Source: Hydractinia symbiolongicarpus (taxonomy: Eukaryota; Cnidaria; Hydrozoa; Anthoathecata; Hydractiniidae). Taken from it: DNA of 64,000 nt. Shown here piece by piece: positions 1 through 11,476 of the stretch. The position numbers and the translations under genes are program-made. Under the pieces are notes generated by a model, which saw nothing but the letters and a program-made list of their open reading frames with translations, was not told the DNA's origin and did no database searches. The DNA is taken from positions 21,787,851 through 21,851,850 of the forward strand of contig NC_079877.1 of NCBI RefSeq assembly GCF_029227915.1, in the 5' to 3' direction. Each line of letters opens with the position of its first letter. The first letter of the stretch is position 1.

Positions 1-3000
1 TGTACACCATCGTCATGTACAACTCTCTTGTCGTAAAACGCTGAGAGACCGAGCTTGTTTTGTTCATACGTAACCATCCCCTGGCTGTGTACCCGAAAAC
101 CTACATTTTTTGTCATGTCTAAACCACCCCTCAATGCACTCAGATATCTACTGCAGGTCACAGCATTTTGCCTCTTTGACATGCCCTTACATGGAAATTT
201 TGTACCTTCTTTACCCTCCATGAAATAACACTTGGCTGTCAGGGCAATCATGCGAAACCCAATAAATTCCGCTTTTAATAACCCTCCTGTTCGATTCGAG
301 TATTTATCAGTGACAAGCCAGTTTTTTACATTCTCATCATACTCGTCAAGCAGTTCGGGACGAACGACATCCCTCAACTCTTCTCCAGAGATAGTAAAAT
401 ACGCACTGTCAGTGTCCATGTAAATATACTCAAAGTCTCGACGATCCACGTACTTGTCCAGAAAATCGTAGTAAAATTCGAGCATGCGAAGCTTTTCTAG
501 TTGGTACACTGCAATACCACACTGATAGGCTCTATCGATAGTACACTTGCGTTTGCCCCTTCTTACCTAATACGCATCCCCAATCTCTTCAAGGTCTTCG
601 AGGTACGGGCTTCGCAGGGCTGCATCAACCTCCTTTTCATCCCCCGTAAACGTAGTATTTGCGTGCCTCGCTAGGTTTTTAATCATCTTACCGTAGAACG
701 AGTTGCCTTTCAACTTTGCCGTACCCCCCGCAATACGCTTGTCGGGGTCTTTATCAGCCTGTCATCGTGCATCAGCAATCTCTTCCAGGAACCATTCAAG
801 GGGCCTACCTCTAGCATTCTTAAGAAACTGGTAAAAGGCAGCCCATGGTCAAGGTACCAATTTAGCACGGGGGTATATAGTAGGATTTTTGCAGCTCTCA
901 TCAACCCCAAAATCTTACGTGTTCCACAAACACGCTTTCGACCCGTAGTTTTTAAGTATTCGTACATGTGCTCGGGGATTTGATCATCATGTATCTCCCT
1001 GACGACAAACAGGGGAGCCATTTCGCCAAATTTTTCACGTAGATCCTCGGGTACCTCGATATCAACCTGGGCAAACCCAAACAACGACCCATCCACCACA
1101 ACTCGCGTTAATATCTCGATATTGTGTTCCGATGTCGGTGTAGCCACCTTGATCAACTGTTCCTTCCCAAAGGGGAAAGTCTTGCATCAAGGTACTTGGG
1201 TAGAGCATGTTTGCGTCGTACCCTAGAATGGTCCTACACTTGTGGGGTTCGCCCGTCTCGTTCGTTGTATCTACAGAATTGCGAGACCACCCACCATCCC
1301 CGTCCGCAAAAGGTCGTAGACCTCATTTCTCGTACATTTTTCACATGTTTTCCGTACCTTCTTGCAGGCCTTACAAGTCTTACTATAACAAGAGTCCTTA
1401 CACGTATGCCTGCATGGGTCTCCTGGAGCGTATAGCCCTAGCTTTAGGTTCAGCCGTAGAGACTTTAATACGTAGCGCATCGACACGCCCGGAATACTGA
1501 TCGCGTCCTTCAAAATATCTATCTCGTCATCGTAATACTGCAAGCTCGTCCTGTCCACGGCTTCAATGAACGGTTCCAAATTGGCTAGGTTGTACTCACG
1601 CAACCAGTCCATCATGGTGACGCAGCCTCGCCTGTAAAACTCAGCGCAGAATGTCTCGTACTTTTCCCGGCTATAAAAGTCCTCGTGAGCCACAGGTCCA
1701 GTATGGTTCAACTTGTCGTGGCTCGTCAACCATTCATACGGAAACACGAGCTTTTCGAGCTTACATTCCAACGACTTGCACCAACCGTCATAGCTTAGAC
1801 CAGGAGCAAGGAAATTTTTGATATCTAGAAATTTAAATCTCAGGGTGGTGAGGAACATGTAGTCGTTATCTTTTTCGCTACCCTGATCTTATCACCTTGT
1901 GCGATCTCTTCGACAAACCCTATTACAGCTACTTGATTTACCCACTCGTTCCACAACTCCCAGTTCTTTTTGGAGAGCATGTCAAAGTCGTCCGGCTTTG
2001 GGTACATTTTCTCGACCTCTTTCACAATCAGGGTATGCCTCTTTTCCAGCTCCTCCACAAACTGTTTAATCAAAAACTTGGGGTCCTCGTGCTCGATGAA
2101 CGTCGGGTCCCCATTTAAACTATCTGCAATGCCAACGCTTATCGGAACATGTCTTCAAAGATACGTCAGATCAGAGGTTTCCGGTAATTTAACGGTAGTA
2201 GGAGGGCCTCAAAATCAAATACAATGTAATGAGAATATGGTCTGAATTCCTTCTGAAAGTAGCTCTTGATTTTGGGTGATTTCTTACATTCCCAAGCTAT
2301 GACGAGGTTTTATCCTTGTTCCCGTATCACCCTTTCCTTAGACTGGGTTGCAATGTAACGAGCCTTGTCCGCTTTGGTTCTCTCGGACAGACAGGGACAT
2401 CCGTGCCACATACAACCATTGCACTCGTAGATGGTTTTGTGACAGGTTCATAGCCATCCACTTTCCACTCCTTCTTACCATCACGGATAGCACGCTCACC
2501 ACCATGACCACATAGAGCATGGTGAATATGTCTTTCGTTTTTGTTTTAACATGTATTCTATCCATTTTGATGCATCATAGCTATACCCCTCATCGTAAAA
2601 GACCTTCTCGGCCCTGCTCGGCATACGTTTGACCTTCCCTCCTTTGCAGATAATCGTCATCCTGAAACCCTCGCATTTGTTCATTTTATGCCGCGTGAAA
2701 TGGTTGCTTTTGGGTTTCTGTTGGGCCAGCACGTCTAAATCCTTGATATGGAAACAGTACCCGTCCAGCATACCAAAATTGATGCAATCTAAACCTTTTT
2801 TGTATTGCTTTTTACCATAGACGAGTCGCCATGCTGCTTTCTCAGAGTTTGTCGTGGGTTCAAAGACCCTGATGTTGATCTTCAATTGCTTGGCAACGCC
2901 CTCCAAATCCACCAGCCTTGTGGGGCGTACGTCTTTACGCTTGAGCTTAGGGTTTTTGTAGTAATCTCAGGCTAGGGCGAGGGCTGTTTTTGTTAGACGT

Positions 3001-3782
3001 TCCGTTCCCCGTACTACATCTGCCCTCTCCTTTACCGCAAGACATCTTCAGAAGCATAGGTTGTCCGTTCTGGCATCTTCACCATCCATGGCGTAAATGC
3101 ACCTTTTTTCGCAACCAATCCGGGAGAGGCCCGCATACCAAGAGGAGCTCACGCGTGCTTTTTACCTTGATCTGTACGTGATCGAAGACAATTTTTCCCT
3201 CATATGCCCCCGGGTCTCGGTGGTCCTAACAGGTGGTAAATAAGCCTTGGTCCAAAACCCATAATCCTCGAGATCGAAATGCTTCATTTCGCATTCTTCA
3301 ATGAACCCTTCGATTTCCGCTATACTTGACAGCGACCAGGAGCCCTAAGTTTTGCCGTAAATAGACACGCCACCTCCACCCTTGTAACTGTCACAACCAA
3401 AATTATACACAACCTTAACGCGCATTTCTATATGTGACGTATTTTTTTGCACAATCGCGTCCTTCAGGGATTGATTCAAATGCTTGTTGAACCGCCATGT
3501 TTTGATTCTATTTCCATCCTCCAACATCTGGATATCGTCTTAAATATCCTGATATTCAATACACTCCGCGTAGTCCTCCCTTGCCTCCTGTTCAATCTCG
3601 TTGTGAAGCGTTGTCCCTCCCGAAACTTGTTCCCTTGGCTTATTGTAGCAGAAGGCAACGGTATCCCGCACACTATGTAGTCGATCGGCATGGGCGTCGC
3701 GAGTTGCTTCCACTGGTGCCGACACGGTGCTATATAGTTTGCTGATAGCATTCCTAAACCAAGTTATTTTTATCATATACAC
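1..3782 (-). pseudogene. Decayed Polinton DNA polymerase B (third element)
   Basis: Family B protein-primed DNA polymerase, the replicase of Polinton/Maverick elements, broken over several frames and read from 3782 down past the window edge. The N-terminal piece (3540-3782) has the SAPVEATRDA signature that also opens the inner-element polymerase at 39156. Further pieces lie at 3345-3527, 2496-2912, 1840-2073, 1271-1858 and 710-1156. A cysteine-rich insert (CRHTCKDSCYSKTCKACKK) sits near 1320-1410, palm motif A (GYDANMLYP) near 1205-1235 and motif C (YMDTDSAYF) near 400-430. I count at least six frame changes plus stops. The C-terminal half differs clearly from the polymerases at 39-43 kb and 63 kb, so this is a separate lineage. 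The rest of the element lies to the left of the window. Confidence 0.85.
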
Positions 3783-4045
3783 GGTTTTTTGAAAAAATGG
3801 TGCTCTGGCATTTGCTCAATTTTTTGCCGAGCAAGCCGGGAATTTCCCTCTACTCCACTTGCTCATTTGTTAGGGACTTACCATGACTAAGCACCGCATG
3901 ATGGGGATTTACTCAACTTGCGCATGATAGCACTGAGCTTTACTGCTCATGCATTGATTTTTTGATGATGTCAGCGGAATTTTGTGGAATGGGGCGTGAC
4001 GAAAAGTTGTGACGTCACAAGTGAAATTTTGTATGATATTTTTTA
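3783..4045. other. Flank of the third Polinton, possible terminal repeat
   Basis: No gene seen. Because the polymerase N-terminus lies next to the inverted end in Polintons, the element end is expected here. I cannot define it, since the partner end is outside the window. The stretch contains repeated TTGCTCA and GACGTCA-like words only. Confidence 0.3.
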
Positions 4046-4660
4046 TCAGAGTTTGACCGTGTTTTTTGGAGTGTATATATCATGACCCCCTATACTAGCT
4101 AATAGTGTTTGAATAAGCTGATATCGTATTGTCGTCTGCGTAATTATGTAGGTCACTATAAAATAAAATAAACCATTCATAAATATATTAAATATAATTG
4201 GGCCCAACACAGACCCCTGAGGCACACCTGACAAAATTAATTCAAATATACTATACTCCCCATTTACTTGTGTGGATTGTTCAAGTGATTTTACATCAAA
4301 ACCGTAGGCATGAAGTTTGGCTATAAGTAGATCGTGGGGGAAACAGTCAAAAGCTTTTGATAATTCTATTAATATTGGACCAACCACATAATTCAGATCC
4401 AGTTTTTTTTCGAATCCTCTAATAGGCGTATCAATACGTGATTGGTGCTGTAGTTTTTCCTGTAAGCAAATAAGTACACAGAAAGTTTTTTTTCCATTAA
4501 AGACATTATTTGCTCTTTGATTATTATTTCATAAGACTTAGAGAAAAAATTTAATACACTAATAGGTCTAAAATTATTGGGACTGTTCTTTTCCTTGCTT
4601 CCCTTGTCAATTGGTGTAACAACCGCACGCTTAGCTTTAGTTGGGAAAAAACTGTCACGG
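4046..4660 (-). pseudogene. Non-LTR retrotransposon reverse transcriptase fragment
   Basis: Piece of a LINE reverse transcriptase, read from about 4660 down. Visible landmarks are FRPISVL near 4565, LSKAFDCFPHDLL near 4345, and SGVPQGSVLGPIIFNIF near 4200-4240, the classic fingers/palm blocks of Jockey/CR1-type elements. The YADD catalytic block is not seen and the frame is broken, so it is inactive. The upstream part stops at the Tigger transposon end at 4670, which suggests that the Tigger inserted into or next to this LINE. Confidence 0.8.
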
Positions 4661-4669
4661 ACGCTACTA

Positions 4670-6340
4670 CAGTGGAACCTCTAATAGCGGCCACTTTGGG
4701 GGACCCAGCTTAGTGGCCGTTGCATTAGAGGTGACCGATGTATGGAGTTTTTATATGAATATCCTTTTTTTATCAAAAAGTCTGGTCGGGAGAGGTGGGA
4801 AGGGCTCAAAAAATGATTCATGATCAAAATAAACACAAGTAAATACATGTATCTTATCAGTACAATCTACAATCATGTTACAACTTTTTACTCAAATAAT
4901 CTGTTGCTTTTTTTCTTTGTGAAACATTTTTTAGCCTAAATGCTTCAAGTCGTAGTGTGACAAGATTCAAAGCACTTACTAAGTCGGCATCACCTAATGT
5001 TTCACAAAAGTTGTTCGAATCATCTACAATAGATAAGGCTGTTTGACTTGACTTCATTTTTAACTCTGGTCGTTCTATATCAAAATCATCCTCGATTTCT
5101 CCTGGTGTTTCTATCTCGTCATCACCTTCGATTGCGCAATAATTTGCTGCTTCTCTCAGGTTCTCCTTCCACTTCGTGGAATGTATATCGACTGTGCCTA
5201 CTGATGTCACTGCTTCTTCGTCTTGATTTAAGTAGGAGTCAACTGTTAAATCAGGAGATATTTCCGACATTAAACTTTGCAATTCTGCGAATTCAGCAAA
5301 AACGTCATCATCTGTGAATAACTAAAGGGTAGCTTCCGTGAAACCACACTTAGAAAAACAAATGACGATTGTTTCTTTTTTAACTTTTCCCCATGCGTTG
5401 ATTACCCACCCAATAGACTTTAAAAGGTCGACATTGCGTATCACATCAGATGTTTTACATCCCGGTTTAATCCTGGCCAGTACATGCTGTAGCAGTTGTT
5501 TGCGGTAGAATACTTTGAAATTCTTTATTATTCCAGCATCAAGCGGCTGCAATTTGGATGTTGTATCTTTTGGCAAGAAGACCTGGGAGAAACAATCAAT
5601 AAAAGATTGTGGATGACTTGGCACATTATCAATGAAAAGCAATATTTTACGGTAGTCTGTAGCGCATTTTTTGTTTAGAGTTCTCAAAATTTCTTCCAAG
5701 AGCTCTGAATCCATCCAGGCTTTTTTGTTAGCATAAGAATATGTGCCACAGGGTCGTTTTTCATCTTGTACGTTTTTAAAACATCTTGGTTTTTGACTGT
5801 GTCCAATAATGACGGGAGTTTCTTTCTCACCCAGAGCATTGGCAATATGTAATACCGTCATCCATTGTTTGGAATATTTTCCGCCCTTGCATCTACCTTT
5901 TCATACTGAAAGTGATTTATCCGGTAATGCACGCCAGAAAAGTCCTGTTTCATCAGCATTCCATATATCTTTCAGTTCATAACCTTTCACTATCTCAGCC
6001 CAAGATTCCAACGTTTCAGCATTTACTTCTCCATCTTCTCCAGCCACATTAAATTGCTTAACATTATTTTTTTATTTTTCCAACCAGCCGTTTGAGGCTG
6101 TAAATTCTGCAACGTTCAACTTTGATGCAATTTGCAAGGCTTCTTCTTGAATCATGGGACCTGAAACTGGTATAAGTGTTTCCTTTGCCATACAAAACCA
6201 AAGCCAGACAGCATTGTTGATGTCTTGGTATTCTTTAGATTTCCCTTTTTTCTTAAGAGAAGAGACTTCCTTTTGTTTCATCAATGTTTGCATGCATGTT
6301 TTCTTGAGCCTAATTATGGATTTTCCTCGGCATAAGTTAT
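4670..6340 (-). mobile_element. Tigger/pogo-type Tc1-mariner transposon, one end visible
   Basis: The left terminus begins CAGTGGAACCTCTAATAGCG at 4670 and is preceded by TA (4668-4669), the target expected for this superfamily. The transposase is inside on the minus strand. I could not find the inverted partner between 6300 and 6540, so the other end is probably deleted. Confidence 0.7.
4878..6330 (-). pseudogene. Tigger-like DDE transposase with CENP-B DNA-binding domain
   Basis: Pogo/Tigger transposase relic. Reading leftwards it has a CENP-B type helix-turn-helix segment (6072-6293; DINNAVWLWF, then PVSGPMIQEEA). The catalytic domain follows, with NADETGLFWRALP near 5940, LLFIDNVPSHP near 5620 and LQPLDAGIIKNF near 5530. 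These give the three expected catalytic aspartates. An acidic C-terminal tail lies at 4878-5282. Stops and frame changes near 5310, 5890 and 6065 make it a pseudogene. Known family role: cut-and-paste transposition at TA sites. Confidence 0.85.
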
Positions 6341-6756
6341 GATTTTAACTTTCTCTTCCAATGAAAAATATTTTTACTAGATAAAACTAGAACGTCTTTG
6401 TTTTGGTCAAAATTCTAAGAGTAATATTCGAATATCGAATTAAACAATGATTCGAACGTTCGAAGAAACATGTTGCAAAATATTTTCTTGATGCAAACAT
6501 ATTGAAAAACTGGTTTACTTCATATCACTGCTGCTACTGTTTTAAGAAATAGCTTTGAGCAAAGAAGAAATGATTCTTAAACAAATAACTGACAATATCG
6601 ACGAACCTTTGCCTATTGTCATAAGGCTGAATGTATTGTATTTCCCTCTACATTGATGGCAGCAACACCTGAGAATTTTATCCTTTTTTAAGTTCCCTGC
6701 ACGATAAGAAAGTGCTTTCTTTAGCATGTCAGAAATTGTTGATTTTATGGTATGCG

Positions 6757-7790
6757 TTACATGCTAAGTTTTTTTATGTAATCTCTAACCCAATCATTTA
6801 CAACATCAAATATTTGCCTTTGAGTTTTATTTAATGTTCGAATTTTTTCATGGAGTTCATCATCGGAATTTCCAGGTTCGCTAACAGATGCAAAAGTCCC
6901 AGTCATTTGGACGTTTTCGGTCTCATTTTTTACTTCGTCATCGATATGGTTATTCGTATTACTCGAAACATCGTCATTTTCTTGTTCGGCGAAAGAATCA
7001 AGGTTATTCACATTTGTGTGAAAATTTACCATTGCTTTTTCAACAAGTTCACCGAAAGGCTCGCAAATTCTTTTATTTCTATTTATAGTTTCTAATACAC
7101 CTTCCAATATTTTTTCCGTGTAAGTTCCCAAATTTTCACTTAATAATTCTGCTTCTTGCCGAAACGGATAGAATATAAAAAGCAAATAATGCGCATATCC
7201 TTCTGGATTTTTTTCTGAACTGGGTATATGGTATCTCAAAACGGATTTTTGTTTTCACAAAGACAACAATTCCTTAGAGGACAATAAAGGCACAGTTTTG
7301 GGATAAGTAGAATCCATTTGCATCTCGGGTATGATTTCTTCAAGTATTTCCAGTTGGCTGTCATTTTCATCTTCTGGTTTTGGTTTTATTTTCACAGAAT
7401 AATTCGATAAAAATTCTGCATAGCACATTCGGTCCAGCATGCGATATTTTCCGCTTTTAAATTCTCTATTTGGCCTATCCATGTATCTATCCGACATATT
7501 ATGCTTGAAAATATCAGTACTGTCCGGTGGCACACTTAAAATTTCTTCGTTTCTCAGGAATGTTACTATTTGTAAAAACAACAACAGGGAAACTCTTTCG
7601 TAACCATATTTCTGGCATTATAATAGCAACTGCTTTTTGAACTGACATTTCGCGATGATTGCGATACGCATTTGCAATTGACTTCATCTGTTTAAATAAC
7701 GAACCACGAATTTCTAGTGCTTGTGATGCGGCTTTTTTCATCGCTTCTGAAGATTCGTCTTTCGCTTTCGACAAGTAAGCGCACAATTAA
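6757..7790 (-). pseudogene. Helitron Rep C-terminus and start of Pif1 helicase
   Basis: Frames at 7514-7786 (CAYLSKAKDE, MPEIWLRKSFPVV), 7255-7584 and 6757-7239 (TLNKTQRQIFDVVNDWVRDY). The last is the usual entry into the Pif1-type helicase, but no Walker A motif follows, so the helicase has been lost. An in-frame TAA stands about four codons before CAYLSK, where the first tyrosine of the catalytic pair would be expected (inference). Confidence 0.75.
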
Positions 7791-7958
7791 GACACTGCTT
7801 TATAATAATCAAGAACAGGTTGAATATCTACGTTGGCTTCCCATGTCATCAAACCTTTGATAAAGTAATTATTAATAAAACAAGAATCTGCAAGCCTTCG
7901 AAAGTGAATTTGAAATCCACTATCAGGCGAGATGCTTAATGCATTTTCATATTCTTCC

Positions 7959-9398
7959 TTAAGTGATGTCTAAACTTTCAAGTATTTCTTCGAATGTTTT
8001 CGGGCGCCTATGATTCGGTTCATCTGGAATAAGAATATTATTGATTCGCGGATTCAGATGTGAATCTATGTATGTCTTTACCTTGTCTAGTATCGTCTCC
8101 CTTTCATTCAATATTATTTCCCTTTCTTCTTCAGATATGTTATCAGGTAATGGTTCAGCAACAATTGTACGGTCAGTGAAAAATTTGCCAAAGGAGTATC
8201 GGCAATTTTTATTCTTGTATTTACGACAAGATTTTGAGTGAGAATGTGTTTGAAATGTTGAAACTAGCTTGTAGAGACTTGGATCACTTTCTTTGTCAGA
8301 AAGTGTACATTTAATTATGTTATCAACGAAAGCGATATACTGCTCTTTATTGTTACGACGTAAGACGAGCGCATTGTTTACCCATAATAAAGAGTAAATG
8401 TGTGGGCTACCTCTTACCTGAAATTCAACTCTAATGACGTAGTAGTTTACTTTACCTAATGGCCCGTTGACAACTATGGTTTTAAAGAACGTCTCAATTC
8501 TGTATTGGGAATGTCTTGCTAAAAGAACTGGATTGCTATTAAGAATCTCAGTTCGTTGAAAGTAATTTAAATTTTCAATTTCTTCTTTAGTACTATCACT
8601 CCCTTGTAATTTAGTTATAATTTTAACTAGTTCATTCCATCTTAAATCTGCGCAAGAAAGGGTCATAAAAATGTCGGAAGTCCTAACTGTTTTACCATGG
8701 CTAAATCTTCAAAGAGAAATCGCTTCCAATATGCCGAAGTTCCTTTTAATGTGTTCATAAATGTGAAAGCGTCATCACTAGCTATAAATGATTTAACAGT
8801 TTCTTTAAAGTTTGAGGACATCATTCCTGCTGTAATACCGTCAGTTCTTATTTGCATAGCGATGTTTATGCGACTATTCAAATTAAGATGCTGAGTTACT
8901 GCATGAGCAAAAAATATATAATCAGTATCCGAGGCAAACTTCTGTTTATAATTTAACAGGTGTGGGTTAAAATATTTGGTCGGGGAAAGGCGTACTTTTC
9001 TTTCTGCATGATATCCGAATTTACCTGTTGGAAATAAATAAGGATGTGCCAGTTCTTCACAATGTTGATCACAAATTATTGGTATGGGAATTTTATCTTG
9101 ACCCGGAGCAATAACAACACTCCCGTCATCAATATGCTCACGTGGAATATTAGAGACAAAAGACGTTTCTTGGCAAGATAAGCGATGCTCGTTCAACAGA
9201 CTCGTTTTCTTCAGAATTTTTTTCAGGATTAACGTTACTAGTACATTTACTCATTGATTTTACTGTACGTTCGCATACAAAATCAATTTTTATTTTGTTT
9301 TTACCTTCTTTACATTCATAATCAGATGCTAAATTAGCCCAGGAAGGCGATATGTTTGCAAGATTATTTTCAATATTTGCATATAAAGGATTCACCAC
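7959..9398 (-). pseudogene. Helitron-like N domain and Rep nuclease, HUH motif altered
   Basis: The frame at 8663-9196 contains HPYLFPTGKFGYH and KRFLFEDLAMVKQLGLPTFL. It continues after a frame change into TLSCADLRWNELV (7959-8666). The Rep nuclease nicks and rejoins DNA during rolling-circle transposition. Its metal-binding motif normally reads H-hydrophobic-H. Here RGSPHIYSLLW (near 8400) has tyrosine in place of the second histidine (codon TAC). The cysteine-histidine cluster HSHSKSCRKYKNKNC follows near 8210. The altered motif and the frameshift predict no nuclease activity. Confidence 0.85.
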
Positions 9399-10124
9399 CT
9401 TAAATAGTAAAGGACATCCCGAATAACATCTGGCCTTACTGATTCCAGGTAAACGTTAGATTTGAAATTCAATTTCTTCTTTAATGAAACTTGCACTACG
9501 CCATAATTTTCCATTCCTCTTGGTAAGATATTACTAATCTCATCAGCTTTTATTGGAACGTTATAGATTGACCCTTTAATTTTGGGGCACTGACCTTTTG
9601 GCATTATTGCAATGCGTTTAAATAAAATTCTTTTGGATATAATAATCTTTTCTAAGCGTCGCAATGTACACATTGCTTCAGGGGTCAAATATTTGAAAAT
9701 TTTTAGATAAAGCTTGCGCGGGGATTTTTTCCTTGCTGAGTTTTAAGTGACATGTCGTACATATGTATTCTTTATTATCAAAACTTTGTACTCCATATAG
9801 AAAATGTTCTTCTGAAACTCCTGCATAATCAATACGGTGAAACATTTTTACAGACCATTTATACAATGAACGATTACATATAACGCAAACGTAAAAGGGT
9901 CCGTTCTCAATGCATTGCTTGAATTCGTCAATCTTCGTTTTAAATTTGCGCGCAGATGTGTATCGTGTTTTTGCAGCCTTTTGTATATCTTGACCGTCTT
10001 CCGTTTTCCCATATTTGTCTATTGAGTTTTTTTTGCCTAGCTTGGCCTTGTTCGGTTTTTTTGTATTTGGTCCTTGGCTCTTTTTGAGTTGTTTGACCCC
10101 GCTCTGTTTTTTGGATTTGGCCAT
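9392..10124 (-). pseudogene. Helitron N-terminal zinc-binding region
   Basis: Frames at 9678-10124 and 9392-9688 give a basic leader followed by a cysteine pattern (CVICNRSLYKWS ... CTTCHLKL) and then a segment with CPKIKGSIYNVP, typical of the region in front of the Helitron-like N domain. Residues of this kind are thought to bind DNA or RNA. It is broken by a frame change near 9685. Confidence 0.65.
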
Positions 10125-10330
10125 TGACTCCTTTTTAGTTGTTTGACCCCGCTCTGTTTTTTGGATTTGGCCATTGACTCCTTTTTAGTTGTTTGACCCC
10201 GCTCTGTTTTTTGGATTTGGCCATTGACTCTTTCTGAGTTGTGAGACCCCTCTCTGTTTTTTTATTTAGTCATTGACTCTTTCTGTCTTGTTTGACTCCG
10301 CTCTGTTTTCTTATACGTTGTTGTTGACTC
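10072..10330. repeat. 50-bp tandem repeats at the Helitron coding N-terminus
   Basis: About five units of 50 bp; two adjacent units are identical and the outer ones diverged. Each unit contains ATTGACTC and TTTGACCCCGCTCTG. The first unit overlaps the start of the zinc-finger frame and encodes a Lys/Ser/Gly-rich tract on the minus strand. Confidence 0.85.
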
Positions 10331-10440
10331 TTTCTGTTTCTCCCGACCACTTTGTGATTAACGGTAATTTCTATTTTGACTCAGTTTCCGTTTTCGACGA
10401 AAGGATAACATAGTGTTACACCTTTTCTCTTCACTTGCTA

Positions 10441-10847
10441 CTATCCTAAAATATTGCGTCTCGAGACACCTTCCTTGCACAGGGGATACAATATTTCGCG
10501 TATGTAGTATTCAACCTGTTGCAACGAGTCAAATTTCAAAAGGACCGACTTACCGCATTCGGTTATTTGCCCTCGACTGTTTTGACTATGTGGATCGAAC
10601 AAAAAAATTTGCGGATTCCCCCAAATTATAGCAAAACTTACGCCACCAATAATGCAAGACATTCCGTGTCCTTTATCAGAACTTCACGAGCAATACGCAT
10701 GCAAGTTAGAGCTATCAGTCCATCTCTGATAATATGAGAACTATTTTCTAACCCTTTTATTAGTACAGCTTCATTTTGAAGCGTTAATTGGTTTGGAAGT
10801 TCAGACATACTTAAATACTGGTTAGTGTAACCTAGGCCTGTATACAA
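10441..10847 (-). pseudogene. Helitron accessory cysteine-protease-like domain
   Basis: Two overlapping minus-strand frames (10638-10847 and 10441-10662) read LPNQLTLQNEAVLIKG and then IGGVSFAIIWGNPQIFLFDP followed by HSQNSRGQ and VLLKFDSLQQVEYYI. The FDPHS / LLKFDSL pattern matches a domain that often precedes Helitron Rep proteins in animals. From memory it resembles the herpesvirus tegument (C76) type deubiquitinase fold. It is split by at least one frameshift. The family assignment is tentative. Confidence 0.5.
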
Positions 10848-11197
10848 TTTTGTTCCTCGGAAAGAACATGATCTAGATCGCCGGTGTTCCAGATCGAGAC
10901 CTTTTTAATGACTGACCAAACTATTGCAAATAGAGAATTACACATGCATTGTGTCACTAATTCGCAATCTTTAGTTCCGTAATTTACAATTTTTTTGACC
11001 ACGAATTCGCAATCTTTTCGTGGTCAAACTTTTTTTCTCATAAGGTAGTTTACAAACACAGCATTGAGTCACAAAATTATAGTGAGGTATTTTCATCATG
11101 TGAACAGACGGGACCAGAGCTCTGGGGTCGAGAATGGTTAATTTTGTTATCCAAGAATGTGTTCCTCTGGACCTGTCAAGTAATACACCTGCCCTTA

Positions 11198-11360
11198 AGG
11201 CGGGCGCAAATGCGTCAAACTGTTCATCAAACTGTTTGATGAAAATTTTATCAAGCTGCGAATGTTTGATGAAATCGAATTTTCCATTTGCGTCAACTCG
11301 TCAAACACGTTTTATCAAAACATTCGAAATGATTGAAGGCCTATTCATTTACAAAATTTC
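11198..11360. repeat. Harbinger left terminal and subterminal repeats
   Basis: Terminal inverted repeat plus several TTTGATGAA / TTCATCAAA words in both directions. These are likely binding sites for the element's DNA-binding protein. Confidence 0.75.
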
Positions 11361-11476
11361 AAAAATATTTTAAAGAACACTAATTTTGATGTGTTTCAGT
11401 GTTTTTGCTTTCTTTCTTTTATTCCTTTATACTTTATTTGACTCATAAAATAAAAGATAACAAAATAAACTAAAAA

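Larger units (their letters stand above)
6757..10850 (-). mobile_element. 3'-truncated autonomous Helitron
   Basis: Minus-strand Helitron whose parts occur in the normal order: accessory protease-like domain, zinc-finger N-terminus, Helitron-like N domain, Rep (HUH) nuclease, then the first residues of the Pif1-type helicase. The helicase body and the 3' hairpin terminus are absent: coding similarity stops near 6757. Neither terminus could be placed. It is dead, with many stops and a changed catalytic motif. Confidence 0.75.
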
